Counted from the first letter of the stretch, positions 1-9,777 are shown. The stretch is DNA of 64,000 nucleotides from Lautropia mirabilis (GCF_900637555.1 NZ_LR134378.1:568001-632000), one strand, 5' to 3'. Numbers and translations: made by a program. Notes: generated by a model from the letters alone, not told the origin.

Positions 1-796
1 ACTGGGCAGCCGACAGCGGCTGCCGCGACCAGTCCGAGGTGCCGATGGACTTGGATTTCTCGAAATACCGTCCGAAGGTGACAGCCATGGCCATGCGGAT
101 GCCCAGCGAGGCCCGATAGCCCAGCGCCCGATAGGTCTGGTCCAGATCCACAAGCCCCTGCGGGGCCACGCCAAAGCGCGCCAGCAGCTGGGCCCGATCA
201 CCGGCCAGGCCGAAACCCACCTTCAGCAGCTCAGGCCGCGCCAGCAGCCCGGCCACCGCCTGGGCACAGGCCGGATCCTGCAACGGGAACAGCCACGCGC
301 GCTCTGCCGAGGCAAACTGCACCAGGTGCGGGCCATCCTGCGTCTGCCCCCGCACGAACACCGGTTTCGACTCGGTATCGAAGCCCACCACCGACAGCGC
401 CCCGATCTCGTCAGCCGCCTGCTGCGCCAGCTGCGGCCCCACCATCACGATGGCCTCGTCGGGCAGACGCTCGAAGGGAGGCAGCGCCCGCACGGCCTCA
501 GGCGACGGCAGGGGATGCGGTCCAGCCCCCCGTCGGCCCCGGGGAAGACGCCCCAGGGCATGCTCTGTCACCGGTGCGCCCCTGGACACCGGGTCGTTCT
601 TCGGCACGGGCCTGACGTCCTGCGCAGGAACAGACCCCTGCACCGGCCTGGTCTGGGGGGCTTCCCACTCCGGCAGCACATCCTGCAGCGGCGCACGCCC
701 GCCCGGAACACGCTCCGGCAGCCCCTGTTCAGGTGACACACTCGCCGGTTTGGCCACCGGCGGCGGCCGGAGAAGCCATGCAATCTGCCGGGTCAT
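1..796 (-). CDS. 3'-5' exonuclease domain protein, RNase D-like (partial, 3' end outside window)
   Basis: The reading frame runs from ATG 796 (minus strand) with an AGATGAGG-type ribosome binding site about 10 nt upstream and stays open to base 1, so the C-terminal part is missing. The first ~105 residues are a Pro/Arg-rich, probably disordered tail. After that comes a DEDD-type exonuclease fold: the ExoI motif reads VGFDTESKP (acidic pair D, E), followed by a stretch like HLVQFASAERAWLFPL and then LKVGFGLAGDRAQLL, as in the RNase D/WRN exonuclease family (established family features). The expected activity is 3'-5' hydrolysis of RNA or DNA with two metal ions. The ExoIII motif with its Tyr/Asp lies beyond the edge, so activity cannot be judged. 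The gene is divergent from the stress-protein gene. Confidence 0.75.
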   Translation of the reverse strand, partial: MTRQIAWLLRPPPVAKPASVSPEQGLPERVPGGRAPLQDVLPEWEAPQTRPVQGSVPAQDVRPVPKNDPVSRGAPVTEHALGRLPRGRRGAGPHPLPSPEAVRALPPFERLPDEAIVMVGPQLAQQAADEIGALSVVGFDTESKPVFVRGQTQDGPHLVQFASAERAWLFPLQDPACAQAVAGLLARPELLKVGFGLAGDRAQLLARFGVAPQGLVDLDQTYRALGYRASLGIRMAMAVTFGRYFEKSKSIGTSDWSRQPLSAAQ

Positions 797-1106
797 TGGT
801 CGGCAAGCCTCATCTGTAACTCCCGGAATCCATCGCCCGGCGGCGATATCAGCCACGCCTTCACCCGCCAGGGCGCGCCAGCATTGGCCTCACGGCCGTG
901 CTCCGCGCAAAAACGGGCATTCTAACCAAGGCCCACATGACGCATCGCAGCATTGCTGCTTACCCACATCCCCTTCTCCACCCCTGCCCCGCAGCCGGCA
1001 CCAAACGAGTAACATCGGAGTTCAAGATGGTTAACATCCGTGTCACGGTCCCCGCTGGGGCTCGGGGGACATGTGTGCTGCCCAATCCGACAAGAGGCGA
1101 CCAACC
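797..1106. other. Intergenic region between exonuclease and universal stress protein genes
   Basis: This 310-base divergent gap holds no credible gene. It must carry both promoters. A near-palindrome GATGGTTAACATC lies around 1026-1038, with another TAACATC about 15 bases upstream of it, which could be a binding site, but I cannot assign it. Confidence 0.4.
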
Positions 1107-1532
1107 ATGGCCAGAATACTCATCCCGATCGACGGTTCCGAGACCGCATTGCGTGCGGTGCAATGGGTCATCGAACAGATTCGTGCCGGTGTCAACCACC
1201 AGGTCTCGCTCCTCAACGTGCAGCCGGAAATCCTCTCCGGCCACGCCCGCGCCTACTTCACCAAGACCGACCTCGACGCCTTCATGGCGGAACAGGCCCA
1301 GGAGCAGCTGGCGCCCGCCCAGAAACTGCTGACCGAGGCCAACATCCCCTACGAATCCTCCTTCGAGCGGGGCCATGCCCCCATGGTCATCGCCGACCAC
1401 GCGAAGAAGGCCGGGTTCGACCAGATCGTGATGGGCACCCGGGGTCTGAATCGTGTCAGCGGCCTGCTGCTCGGTTCCGTGGCTACCGGTGTGCTGCACC
1501 TGGTGGACATCCCGGTCACCCTGATCAAATGA
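1107..1532 (+). CDS. Universal stress protein (UspA family)
   Basis: A single-domain 141-residue universal stress protein, the usual family length. The N-terminus MARILIPIDGSE contains the adenine-contacting Asp9. The C-terminal nucleotide-binding signature G-x2-G-x9-G-S is intact (Gly110, Gly113, Gly123-Ser124), so this is probably an ATP-binding member. ATG 1107 was chosen over the in-frame ATG at 1071 because AAGAGG sits 9 nt before it and the domain starts right there. The gene precedes the fructose PTS operon by 160 bases and reads the same way. It might be co-expressed, but the gap is long enough for a separate promoter. Role (inference): stress survival or metabolic signalling in the cytoplasm. 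Confidence 0.9.
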   Translation: MARILIPIDGSETALRAVQWVIEQIRAGVNHQVSLLNVQPEILSGHARAYFTKTDLDAFMAEQAQEQLAPAQKLLTEANIPYESSFERGHAPMVIADHAKKAGFDQIVMGTRGLNRVSGLLLGSVATGVLHLVDIPVTLIK

Positions 1533-1692
1533 AATCCTGCCCAGACCACAGGCAGCCCCTGTTGCCCGGCCCCCGTTCGCGGTGCTGGCCGGACATGACA
1601 GGAGCGTGGCGAGGACAGTATCGCTGACCACACCGACATCGCTGCCGGGTCGTTCGGGCCGGCTGGACCCTTTTCAGGCTGGAAGAACCTTC

Positions 1693-4278
1693 ATGAACAC
1701 GACAACGCAATCCCCGGAAAACACTCCTGTCGAAGTCCAGCTGGCGGCTGCGCCCCAGAATCGCGACGACGCCGTGCGGGCTGCAGGCAGTCTGCTGATC
1801 CAGGCCGGCTTTGCCGCTGACGGCTTCACCGACAGCCTGCTCAAGCGTGAGCAGACCGCCACCACCTTCCTGGGACAGGGCGTCGCCATTCCCCACGGCA
1901 TGATCGACGACAAGCACCTGGTCAAGCGCACCGGTCTGGCCGTGCTGCAGGTCCCCAACGGCGTCGTGTGGGGCAAGGACGCCGAAGGCAAGCCCCAGAT
2001 CGTCAACCTGGTCGTGGGCATTGCGGCTGCTTCCGACGAGCACATCAAGGTGCTGCGTCGTCTCACCCGCCTGATGCGTGACGACGCCCGCCTGAAGAAG
2101 CTCTTCACCACCACCCACGCCGCCGAACTCGTCGAGGCGCTGACCGGCGAGGCCCCGGCCTCTTCCCCCAGCGCCCCGGCCATGACCGACTTCCCCGTCG
2201 GCAAGGAAATCACCCTGGGCTATCCCAACGGCCTGCACGCCCGCCCGGCCGGCCAGTGGGTCGAGAGCATCCGCCGCTTCAAGTCGCAGGTACGTGTGCG
2301 CTGCGGCGACATCGTGGCCGATGCCCGTAGTGTGGCCTCGCTGCTGAGCCTGGGTGCCGGCAACAATGCCCGCCTGCGCATCTCGGCCCAGGGCGATGAC
2401 GCCCAGGACGCCATCAGCGCCCTGCTGGGCACCATCAAGCTGCTGGGTGACGAGGAGACCCGTCAGGCCCGGCTGGCTGCCGACAAGCAGGCGCAGGCCC
2501 AGGGCCTGGGCCGCGAGCTGGGCACCTGGGAGCCCGAGGCCCGCAACACCTTCAGTGGCATTGCAGCCGCTCCCGGCCTGGTCATCGGCACCCTGGTGCT
2601 GGCCGAATCGCAGGAACTGGAAGTCGAGGACAACGCGGACGGCGTGGCCAAGGCGGCCGCCGACCTGGACCATGCCCTGGCCAATGCCCAGCGCCAGCTG
2701 GCCACGCTCATCTCCAACGCCGAGCGCCAGGGCCAGGCCGAACAGGCCAACATCTTCAAGGCCCACCTGGAACTGCTGCGCGACCCAAGCTGGCTGGGTG
2801 ACGTCACCCGCTGCATCGTCGACGGTCACGGCGCCGCCTGGGCCTGGAAGAACTGCCTGACCAACCGCATCCAAGCCCAGCGCAAGCTGCAGGACGCCAC
2901 CCTGGCCGCCCGTTCGGCCGACCTGGAAGATGTGGGCCTGCGCGTGCTGCGCCACCTGCTGGGCAAGGGCAACGAGGGTAGCAACTTCGCCCAGGGCCTG
3001 CCCGATGACGCCATCCTGCTGGCCGACGACCTGGCGCCGTCCGTCACGGCCCAGATCGACACCTCCCGCGTGAAGGGCTTCTGCACCGCCAAGGGCGGCC
3101 CCACCGCACACACCGCCATCCTGGCCCGCGCGCTGGGCATGCCTGCCGTCGTCGCTGCCGGCCCCGGCGTGCTGGTGCCGGCCCTGTCCCAGGGCGGTAC
3201 CAAGGCCATCCTGGACGGCTACCGGGGCAAGCTGTACGTGGCTCCCACCGAAGCCGCCCTGGCCGAGGCCCAGCAGCGCATCGCACGCCTGGGTCAGCTT
3301 CAGGCCGAAGAAACCAAGACCCGGATGCAGCCGGCCACCACCACCGACGGCCACCGCGTCGAGATCGGCGCCAATGCCAACCGGGCCGACCAGGCACGCC
3401 GTGCGCTGGAATCAGGCGCCGAGGGCGTGGGCCTGATGCGGACCGAGTTCCTCTTCCTGGAGCGTGACCACGTGCCGGACGAGGACGAGCAGTACGAGGT
3501 CTACCGTTCCATGGTGAACGTGCTGGCCGGCCGGCCGCTGATCGTGCGCACGCTCGACATCGGCGGCGACAAGCAGGTGCCGCACCTGGCACTGCCGCAC
3601 GAGGACAACCCCTTCCTGGGCGTTCGTGGCGCCCGCCTGCAGCTGCGCCGCGAGGAACTGCTAGTACCCCAGATGCGCGCCCTGTACCGTGCCGCCAAGC
3701 ACGGCCCGCTGTCGATCATGTTCCCCATGATCAGCAGCATCGAGGAAGTGCAGCTGCTGCGCGAGCGAATGGAGGCCATCCGCACCGAACTGGATGCCCC
3801 GAACGTGCCACTGGGCATCATGATCGAGGTACCGTCCGCGGCCGTCATGGCCGACCAGTTCGCCAAGTACGTCGACTTCTTCTCGATCGGCACCAATGAC
3901 CTGACCCAGTACGCGCTGGCCATCGACCGCCAGCACCCCGAACTGGCCAGCCTGGCCGACGCGCTGCACCCTGCCGTGCTGCGCCTGATCGCCCAGACCG
4001 TGGCCGGTGCCCGCCCGTACAAGCGCCACGTGGGCGTCTGCGGCGGCCTGGCCGGCGACCCGCTGGGCGCTGCGCTGCTGGTCGGCCTGGGTGTCGATGA
4101 ACTGAGCATGAGCGCCAGCGACCTGGGCACCATCAAGGCCCTGCTGCGTCGCCAGTCGCTCAGCGATCTGCAGGCGCTGGCCCGCAAGGCCCTGGAGGCC
4201 GAGACCGTCCAGGAAGTCCGCGCGCTGGGTGCCGCCCTCAAATCCGCTTCTTCCCCCACTGCAGGAGATGCAGCATGA
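1693..4278 (+). CDS. fruB: Fructose PTS multiphosphoryl transfer protein (EIIA-HPr-EI fusion)
   Basis: An 861-residue fusion that moves phosphate from phosphoenolpyruvate to the fructose permease. Three PTS modules lie in order: EIIA-Fru (about 10-155, active His68 in GVAIPHGM), HPr (about 168-255, phospho-His182 in NGLHARPAG) and Enzyme I (about 285-850, phospho-His473 in GGPTAHTAILAR). The PEP-binding barrel keeps the IGTNDLTQY segment, and the C-terminal catalytic Cys783 sits in GVCGGLAGD. All phosphoryl-transfer residues are present, so it should be functional. The domain order matches FruB proteins of Pseudomonas and Xanthomonas. ATG 1693 follows GGAAG at 1681-1685; an upstream in-frame ATG at 1582 would add 37 unrelated residues. 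The stop overlaps the fruK start in ATGA, showing translational coupling. No Cra-like operator or fruR regulator was recognised nearby. Confidence 0.96.
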   Translation: MNTTTQSPENTPVEVQLAAAPQNRDDAVRAAGSLLIQAGFAADGFTDSLLKREQTATTFLGQGVAIPHGMIDDKHLVKRTGLAVLQVPNGVVWGKDAEGKPQIVNLVVGIAAASDEHIKVLRRLTRLMRDDARLKKLFTTTHAAELVEALTGEAPASSPSAPAMTDFPVGKEITLGYPNGLHARPAGQWVESIRRFKSQVRVRCGDIVADARSVASLLSLGAGNNARLRISAQGDDAQDAISALLGTIKLLGDEETRQARLAADKQAQAQGLGRELGTWEPEARNTFSGIAAAPGLVIGTLVLAESQELEVEDNADGVAKAAADLDHALANAQRQLATLISNAERQGQAEQANIFKAHLELLRDPSWLGDVTRCIVDGHGAAWAWKNCLTNRIQAQRKLQDATLAARSADLEDVGLRVLRHLLGKGNEGSNFAQGLPDDAILLADDLAPSVTAQIDTSRVKGFCTAKGGPTAHTAILARALGMPAVVAAGPGVLVPALSQGGTKAILDGYRGKLYVAPTEAALAEAQQRIARLGQLQAEETKTRMQPATTTDGHRVEIGANANRADQARRALESGAEGVGLMRTEFLFLERDHVPDEDEQYEVYRSMVNVLAGRPLIVRTLDIGGDKQVPHLALPHEDNPFLGVRGARLQLRREELLVPQMRALYRAAKHGPLSIMFPMISSIEEVQLLRERMEAIRTELDAPNVPLGIMIEVPSAAVMADQFAKYVDFFSIGTNDLTQYALAIDRQHPELASLADALHPAVLRLIAQTVAGARPYKRHVGVCGGLAGDPLGAALLVGLGVDELSMSASDLGTIKALLRRQSLSDLQALARKALEAETVQEVRALGAALKSASSPTAGDAA

Positions 4279-5252
4279 CCCAAGTCCTGACCATCACTCT
4301 GAACCCGGCCATCGATCAGACCATTCCCGTCCCGAAACTGATCCCGGGCGAAGTGCATCGCGCCACCGGCCACAGCAGCACGCCGGGCGGCAAGGGCATC
4401 GGCGTCTCCATCATCCTGGCCTCGCTGGGTGTGCGCACCACCGCCACCGGCTGGCTTGGCGCCGACAACGACAGCCTGTTCGTCCAGGCCTTCGAGCGTA
4501 ACGGCATCAAGGATGCCATGGTGCGACTACCCGGAAACACGCGCACAAACGTCAAGATCGTCGACAACGAGGCCGGTGAATCCACCGACGTGAACCTGCC
4601 CGGCATCCGCCTGGACGCCGGTGAACAGGCCAAGGACGAGCTGATCCTGGCCGACCGCATCGAAGCCTTGGCCCGGCCCGGCGACTGGTGCGAATTCGGC
4701 GGCAGCCTGCCCCCCGGCATCACGGTCGACATCTGGCTGCGTCTGGCCAAGCTGCTCGTGAAAAAGGGCGTCAACATCGTCATCGACGTGGCTGGCTCCC
4801 AGCTGGGCGAGATCCTGAAGCGCTGGCCCAAGGAAGTCTCCTCCACCGTCGGACCGGTCATGATCAAGCCCAACCGGCCTGAGCTGGAAGAGCTGGTCGG
4901 CCGCCCGCTCAAGCACGACAACAACGAAGTGATCAAGGCAGCGGAAGAACTGCGCGCCGGCGGCGTGCAGCGCGTCGTGGTCTCGATGGGTGCCGAAGGC
5001 GCGCTGATCATCGGCCCCGAGGGCCGCTGGCTGGCCACCCCGCCCAAGGTCCAGGTCGCAACCACCGTCGGCGCTGGCGATACCCTGGTGGCCGGCACCA
5101 TTGCCCGGTTGCTGCAGGGCAGCCCCTTCCCCGATGCGGCTGTCTTCGGCATGGCCTGCGCCGCCGCCCGCATTCAGCAGATCGAATTCGGGCTGCCGCC
5201 GGTGCAGCAGGTCGAGGCACTGGTCAAGCAGATCAACGTCACCCCGCGCTGA
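4275..5252 (+). CDS. fruK: 1-phosphofructokinase
   Basis: A 325-residue PfkB/ribokinase-family sugar kinase that phosphorylates fructose 1-phosphate, the product of PTS import, to fructose 1,6-bisphosphate in the cytoplasm. The N-terminal LTITLNPAIDQT and the C-terminal anion-hole/catalytic motif GAGDT (266-270, base Asp269) are typical. One family position is unusual: the substrate loop reads PGGKGIGVS where most members have GGKGINV, so a conserved Asn is Gly here. Its start overlaps the fruB stop (ATGA) and fruA follows after 32 bases, so this is the middle gene of a fruBKA operon. Assignment as FruK rather than another PfkB kinase rests on sequence plus context. Confidence 0.95.
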   Translation: MTQVLTITLNPAIDQTIPVPKLIPGEVHRATGHSSTPGGKGIGVSIILASLGVRTTATGWLGADNDSLFVQAFERNGIKDAMVRLPGNTRTNVKIVDNEAGESTDVNLPGIRLDAGEQAKDELILADRIEALARPGDWCEFGGSLPPGITVDIWLRLAKLLVKKGVNIVIDVAGSQLGEILKRWPKEVSSTVGPVMIKPNRPELEELVGRPLKHDNNEVIKAAEELRAGGVQRVVVSMGAEGALIIGPEGRWLATPPKVQVATTVGAGDTLVAGTIARLLQGSPFPDAAVFGMACAAARIQQIEFGLPPVQQVEALVKQINVTPR

Positions 5253-5284
5253 TCTTCCCAAGAACCCCCTAGAGGAGAGTCCCC

Positions 5285-7069
5285 GTGGCAAGCATCTTGG
5301 CGATTTCCGCCAGCCAATCCGGGCCCGCCCACAGCTTCATCGTCGGCGAAGCCCTGAAGTCTGCCGCCGCCCGGGCCGGACATACGCTCGGCCTGAAGGT
5401 CATCAGCCATCTGGGTGAGCAGGGCAGTTTCTCGAACGACGAGCTGGCCAAGGCCGACGTGGCCATTGTCGTGGCCGATGGTCCCGTCGACCTGTCCAGC
5501 CTTCCCAAGACACTGCGCATCTTCGAGAGCACCCCGCAGGCCGTCTTCGATGACGCCGATGGCGTGCTCGGCCAGGCCCTGGCCGGCAGTGGCGGAGCCG
5601 CCAAGGCTGCTCCTGCCGCCAAGACCGCTGCGCCGGGGGGCAAACCCCCGGCCGGCATGAAGGTCGTGGCCATCACCTCGTGCCCCACGGGCGTGGCCCA
5701 CACCTTCATGGCCGCCGAGGCCCTGGAAGAAGGCGCCGAAACCGCAGGCTACACCATCAAGGTCGAGACCCGTGGCTCGGTCGGCGCGCAGAACACCCTC
5801 ACCCCCGAGGAGATCGCCGCCGCCGACCTGGTGGTGATCGCCGCCGACACCCAGGTCGACAAGTCCCGCTTTGTGGGCAAACGGCTCTACAGCACCAGCA
5901 CCAAGGCCGCCATTCATGACGCCGGCAAGGTGTTCGATGCCGCCTGGGCCGAAGCCACCCCCTGGGGTGATGGCAAGGCAGCCGCTGCAGGCGCCAAGGA
6001 AGAGGCCAAGGCGGGCAGCAGCGGAGGCCGCAGCGGCCCCTACAAGCACCTGATGACGGGTGTCTCGTTCATGCTGCCCTTCGTCGTCGCGGGTGGTCTG
6101 CTCATCGCGCTGGCCTTTGCCATTGGCGGTCTGGACGTTCCGTCGGACCCCAAACTGGAAGGCACGCTGGGCTGGTACCTGTTCCAGGTCGGCGCCAAGT
6201 ACGCCTTCGCGCTGATGGTGCCCATCCTGGCCGGCTACATCTCGTTCTCCATTGCCGACCGTCCAGGTCTGGCGCCTGGCATGGTGGGCGGCATGATCTC
6301 CTCGGCCATCGGCGCCGGCTTCCTTGGTGGCATCCTGGCCGGCTTCCTGGCCGGCTACCTCACGCAGTTCCTGGCCAAGGCCATCAAGCTGCCGCGCACC
6401 CTGGAAAGCCTCAAGCCCGTGCTGATCCTGCCGCTGCTGTCGACCGGCATCATTGGCGTGCTGATGCTGAGCGTGCTGGGCAAGCCCATGGTCGCCGCCA
6501 TGGAAGGGCTGACCCACTGGCTGCAGGGCATGCAGGGTCAGGACATCGCGCTGCTCGGTGCCATCCTCGGGGCCATGATGGCCTTCGACCTGGGCGGACC
6601 GGTCAACAAGGCCGCCTACGTCTTCGGCACCACGCTGCTGGCCAGCAACATCAAGATCCCGATGGCCGCCGTCATGGCAGCCGGCATGGTGCCCCCACTG
6701 GGCATCGCCGTGGCCTGCTGGATCTTCCGCAACCGCTTCAGCAACGAAGAGCGTGATGCCTCCAAGGCGGCCGCCGTGCTGGGTCTGGCCTTCATCACCG
6801 AAGGGGCCATCCCCTTCGTGGCCCGCGACCCGCTGCGCGTCATCCCGGCCTGCATGATCGGTGCAGCCACCACCGGTGCCCTGGTGGGCCTGATGCACAT
6901 CGAACTGGCCGCCCCCCACGGTGGCGTGTTCGTGATGCTGATCCCCGGCGCCATCAGCAACGTTCCGATGTACTGCGCGGCCATTGCCGCCGGTGCCGTC
7001 GTCACGGCCCTGGGTCTGGGCATCCTCAAGAAACCCATGGCTGCCCAGGCGCAGGCCGCAACGGCGTAA
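5285..7069 (+). CDS. fruA: Fructose-specific PTS permease, EIIB'BC
   Basis: A 594-residue membrane permease that imports fructose and phosphorylates it at C1. It starts at GTG 5285, preceded by AGAGGAGA at 5271-5278. An N-terminal EIIB' domain (1-100) is followed by an Ala/Gly/Pro linker, a second EIIB domain with the active Cys133 in TSCPTGVAHTF, another linker, and the polytopic EIIC domain from about residue 240. The first EIIB copy reads SQSGPAHSF at the equivalent place, so its cysteine is lost and it is probably non-catalytic, as is common in duplicated EIIB' domains of this family. It closes the fruBKA operon and is followed by a strong terminator at 7123. Confidence 0.96.
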   Translation: MASILAISASQSGPAHSFIVGEALKSAAARAGHTLGLKVISHLGEQGSFSNDELAKADVAIVVADGPVDLSSLPKTLRIFESTPQAVFDDADGVLGQALAGSGGAAKAAPAAKTAAPGGKPPAGMKVVAITSCPTGVAHTFMAAEALEEGAETAGYTIKVETRGSVGAQNTLTPEEIAAADLVVIAADTQVDKSRFVGKRLYSTSTKAAIHDAGKVFDAAWAEATPWGDGKAAAAGAKEEAKAGSSGGRSGPYKHLMTGVSFMLPFVVAGGLLIALAFAIGGLDVPSDPKLEGTLGWYLFQVGAKYAFALMVPILAGYISFSIADRPGLAPGMVGGMISSAIGAGFLGGILAGFLAGYLTQFLAKAIKLPRTLESLKPVLILPLLSTGIIGVLMLSVLGKPMVAAMEGLTHWLQGMQGQDIALLGAILGAMMAFDLGGPVNKAAYVFGTTLLASNIKIPMAAVMAAGMVPPLGIAVACWIFRNRFSNEERDASKAAAVLGLAFITEGAIPFVARDPLRVIPACMIGAATTGALVGLMHIELAAPHGGVFVMLIPGAISNVPMYCAAIAAGAVVTALGLGILKKPMAAQAQAATA

Positions 7070-7122
7070 GCTGCCAAAGCCGAACCGGGAACGCGACGTC
7101 ACCCGCCACGTTCCCCACCCCA

Positions 7123-7151
7123 GGCCAACCCTTTACGGGTTGGCCTTTTTT
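7123..7151 (+). terminator. Rho-independent terminator of the fructose operon
   Basis: A perfect 9-bp stem GGCCAACCC / GGGTTGGCC with a TTTAC loop is followed directly by six T. It lies 53 bases after the fruA stop. Confidence 0.93.
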
Positions 7152-7339
7152 GTCGGCGGTAGATAATAAGGAAGCGCAGCAACGGGCTCGGCAGCAGGGG
7201 CCCACCGCTCCCCGGCAGACCCGGGCCCGCCCCCCTGGATGGATACGTCCACTCCAGGGCCTCAGGCCATGGCCCTGCCAGGAAAACCGCCTGCGGCCCG
7301 GCCCGGAATGGCCGCCATCCCCTCCTCAAGAACGACAGC

Positions 7340-8674
7340 ATGGAAACCGAATACAAGACACCACCCGAGAAGTTCACGGCCTTTCTGAAACGGCAACGGA
7401 TGGTCTTCATCGTCGCCTTCCTGGGCTATGTCTGCGCCTATCTGGTGCGCAACAACTTCAAGCTCATGTCCAAGTCCATCATGGTGGCCAATGACTGGAA
7501 CAAGGACGACATCGCCATGCTGCTGTCATGCCTGACCGTCTCCTACGGCCTGGCCAAGTTCTACATGGGCGCCCTGGGCGACAAGATGAGCCTGCGCAAG
7601 CTCTTCGCCACCTGCCTGGCCGCCAGTGCAGTCATCTGCATCATCATCGGCTTCTATCACACCTCCATCGCGGCCTTGGCCGTGCTGCTGGTACTGTGCG
7701 GCGTCGTGCAGGGCGCACTGGCCCCCGCCTCGCAGAACATGATCGCCAACTACTTCCCCAACCGTACACGCGGGGCGGCCATCGCAGGCTGGAACATCTC
7801 GCAGAACCTGGGCTCAGCCATGCTGCCCATGATGATCGCCTTCATGACCACGCTGGGCTGGATCATGCCCAAGACGGGCGACGTGCTGTACGCCTTTGTC
7901 GTGCCCGCCGTGGTGGTGCTGGCCGTGGCCGTCTTCTGCTGGAGGCATGGTGGCGACAAGCCCGAAGCCGAAGGCCTTGACTCGCTGCGCACCATGTACG
8001 GCGAAGCCGGTGAATCCAACGTCGCCAGCGAGGAAGAGAAGACCAACCTCACCTACTGGCAGCTCATCTGGAAATACGTGTTCTGCAACCCGGCGCTGCT
8101 GCTGGTGGCCTCCGTCAACGTGGCGCTCTACTTCATCCGCTTCGGCGTCGAGGACTGGATGCCCATCTACCTGCACGAAGTGGCCAAGATGGAAGACGCC
8201 CATGCCCAGATGGCCATTTCCACGCTGGAATGGGTCGCCATCCCCGGCTCGCTGCTGTTTGCCTGGCTGGCCGCCAAGTACCCCAACAAGATGGCCCGCA
8301 TCGGTGCCATCGGCCTGTTCATCATGGCTGGCGTCGTCTTCGCCTATGAAGCCATCACGGCATCGGGTGCGCCCAACTACGCACTCATGCTGGTGGTCTG
8401 CGGCATTCTCGGGGCCCTCATCTACGGGCCGCAGCTCATCGTCAACATCCTGACCATCAACTTCGTGCCGCTCAACGTCGCCGGTACCGCCATCGGCTTC
8501 GTGGGTGTCACCGCCTACCTCATCGGCAACATGGGCGCCAACTGGGTCATGCCCATCCTGGCTGACAACTTCGGCTGGTTCTGGTCCTATGTCGTGGTGG
8601 CGGGTCTGTCGGTCTTTGCCGCCATCGGCTACCTGATCCTGGCCAAGCGCGAAGAGCAGGTCATCAAAGCATGA
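7340..8674 (+). CDS. Organophosphate:phosphate antiporter (OPA family, MFS)
   Basis: A 444-residue major facilitator protein with 12 predicted membrane segments. It resembles GlpT/UhpT/PgtP antiporters, which exchange sugar phosphates, glycerol 3-phosphate or phosphoglycerate for phosphate. Both substrate-phosphate arginines known from GlpT appear conserved: Arg37 in AYLVRNN and Arg267 in YFIRFGVEDW. The A-loop GDKMSLRK is also OPA-like. Which organophosphate is carried cannot be told from sequence. Position after the fructose operon might suggest sugar phosphates, but a terminator separates them. A possible promoter (GATAAT at 7162, weak -35 at 7140) lies just after that terminator. Its stop overlaps the next gene's start in ATGA. 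Confidence 0.87.
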   Translation: METEYKTPPEKFTAFLKRQRMVFIVAFLGYVCAYLVRNNFKLMSKSIMVANDWNKDDIAMLLSCLTVSYGLAKFYMGALGDKMSLRKLFATCLAASAVICIIIGFYHTSIAALAVLLVLCGVVQGALAPASQNMIANYFPNRTRGAAIAGWNISQNLGSAMLPMMIAFMTTLGWIMPKTGDVLYAFVVPAVVVLAVAVFCWRHGGDKPEAEGLDSLRTMYGEAGESNVASEEEKTNLTYWQLIWKYVFCNPALLLVASVNVALYFIRFGVEDWMPIYLHEVAKMEDAHAQMAISTLEWVAIPGSLLFAWLAAKYPNKMARIGAIGLFIMAGVVFAYEAITASGAPNYALMLVVCGILGALIYGPQLIVNILTINFVPLNVAGTAIGFVGVTAYLIGNMGANWVMPILADNFGWFWSYVVVAGLSVFAAIGYLILAKREEQVIKA

Positions 8675-9672
8675 TCCTGGCAACTCTTGCCGTCCTCTGC
8701 GGCCTCGTCATGCTGGTCTGGAGCGCAGACCGGTTCGTCGACGGGGCCGCCCGTACGGCCAGCTACTTCAAGGTGCCCCCGATGCTGATCGGCATGCTGG
8801 TCGTCGGTTTCGGCACCTCCGCCCCGGAACTGATGGTCTCGGCACTCTCGGCCATCCAGAACAACCCGGGCATCGCCCTGGGAAATGCCTACGGCTCCAA
8901 CATCACCAACATCGCCCTCATCCTGGGCATCACCGCCCTCATCAGCCCCATCACTGTCCTGCAGCAGGTCCTGCGCAAGGAACTGCTCGTGCTCACGCTC
9001 GTCACCGGCCTGGCCGTCTGGCAGCTGTGGGATGGCCAGCTGACCCGGGTCGATGCCATCGTGCTGCTGGTCCTGCTGGCCGCGCTGGTGGGCTGGACCG
9101 TGCGTGCCGAGCACAAGGCCCACGCGCCGGCGGCCTCCGCCACAGAGGAAGGCGCCACCGCCCCCTCCCTCGACGATGAGGCCGCTGCGCCCATCCGCCC
9201 CATCCTCTTCTGGCTGATCATCGACCTGGCGCTTCTGGTCATCAGCTCGCGCGTGCTGGTCTGGGGGGCGGTGGAAATCGCCCACGGCTTCGGCGTCAGC
9301 GACCTGATCATCGGCCTGACCATCGTGGCGGTCGGCACCTCGCTGCCCGAGCTGGCTTCGTCCGTGGCGGCTGCCCGCAAGGGCGAGGACGACCTGGCGC
9401 TGGGCAACGTCATCGGCTCCAACCTCTTCAACACCCTGGGCGTCGTTGGCCTGGCAGTCGTCATCCAGCCCATGTCCGTTGAAACCCAACTGCTGAGCCG
9501 TGACATCCCGGTCATGTGCGTGTTGACCCTGGCGCTGTTCGTCCTGGGTTACAACTTCGGCAAGTCCCGCCCGGGGCGCATCAACCGGCTGGAAGGATGC
9601 CTGCTGCTGGCCGGCTACATCGGCTACACGGCCTGGCTCATCGAGAGCACCTTCATCCGGGGGGCAGCTTAG
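8671..9672 (+). CDS. yrbG: Na+/Ca2+ (or K+-dependent) antiporter, CaCA family
   Basis: A 333-residue inner-membrane cation exchanger with the internal duplication of the CaCA family. Each half carries the two ion-binding signatures: VGFGTSAPELMVS with GNAYGSNITN in the first half, and VAVGTSLPELASS with GNVIGSNLFN in the second. The acidic residues in PEL are the Ca2+ ligands in characterised exchangers. A charged Ala/Glu-rich cytoplasmic loop (about 145-170) joins the halves. It probably exports calcium against sodium or protons. The start overlaps the stop of the organophosphate antiporter (ATGA), so the two are translated from one message. A terminator-like hairpin follows at 9778. Confidence 0.9.
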   Translation: MILATLAVLCGLVMLVWSADRFVDGAARTASYFKVPPMLIGMLVVGFGTSAPELMVSALSAIQNNPGIALGNAYGSNITNIALILGITALISPITVLQQVLRKELLVLTLVTGLAVWQLWDGQLTRVDAIVLLVLLAALVGWTVRAEHKAHAPAASATEEGATAPSLDDEAAAPIRPILFWLIIDLALLVISSRVLVWGAVEIAHGFGVSDLIIGLTIVAVGTSLPELASSVAAARKGEDDLALGNVIGSNLFNTLGVVGLAVVIQPMSVETQLLSRDIPVMCVLTLALFVLGYNFGKSRPGRINRLEGCLLLAGYIGYTAWLIESTFIRGAA

Positions 9673-9777
9673 TCCACCCTCTGCCTTCAGCAAGGCCCGG
9701 CTACCGCGGCCGCCACGGAACAGCCAGGGGCGCAGACCCCGGCCCATGCAGGCCCCTGACTCAGGCCACACCCAGAG

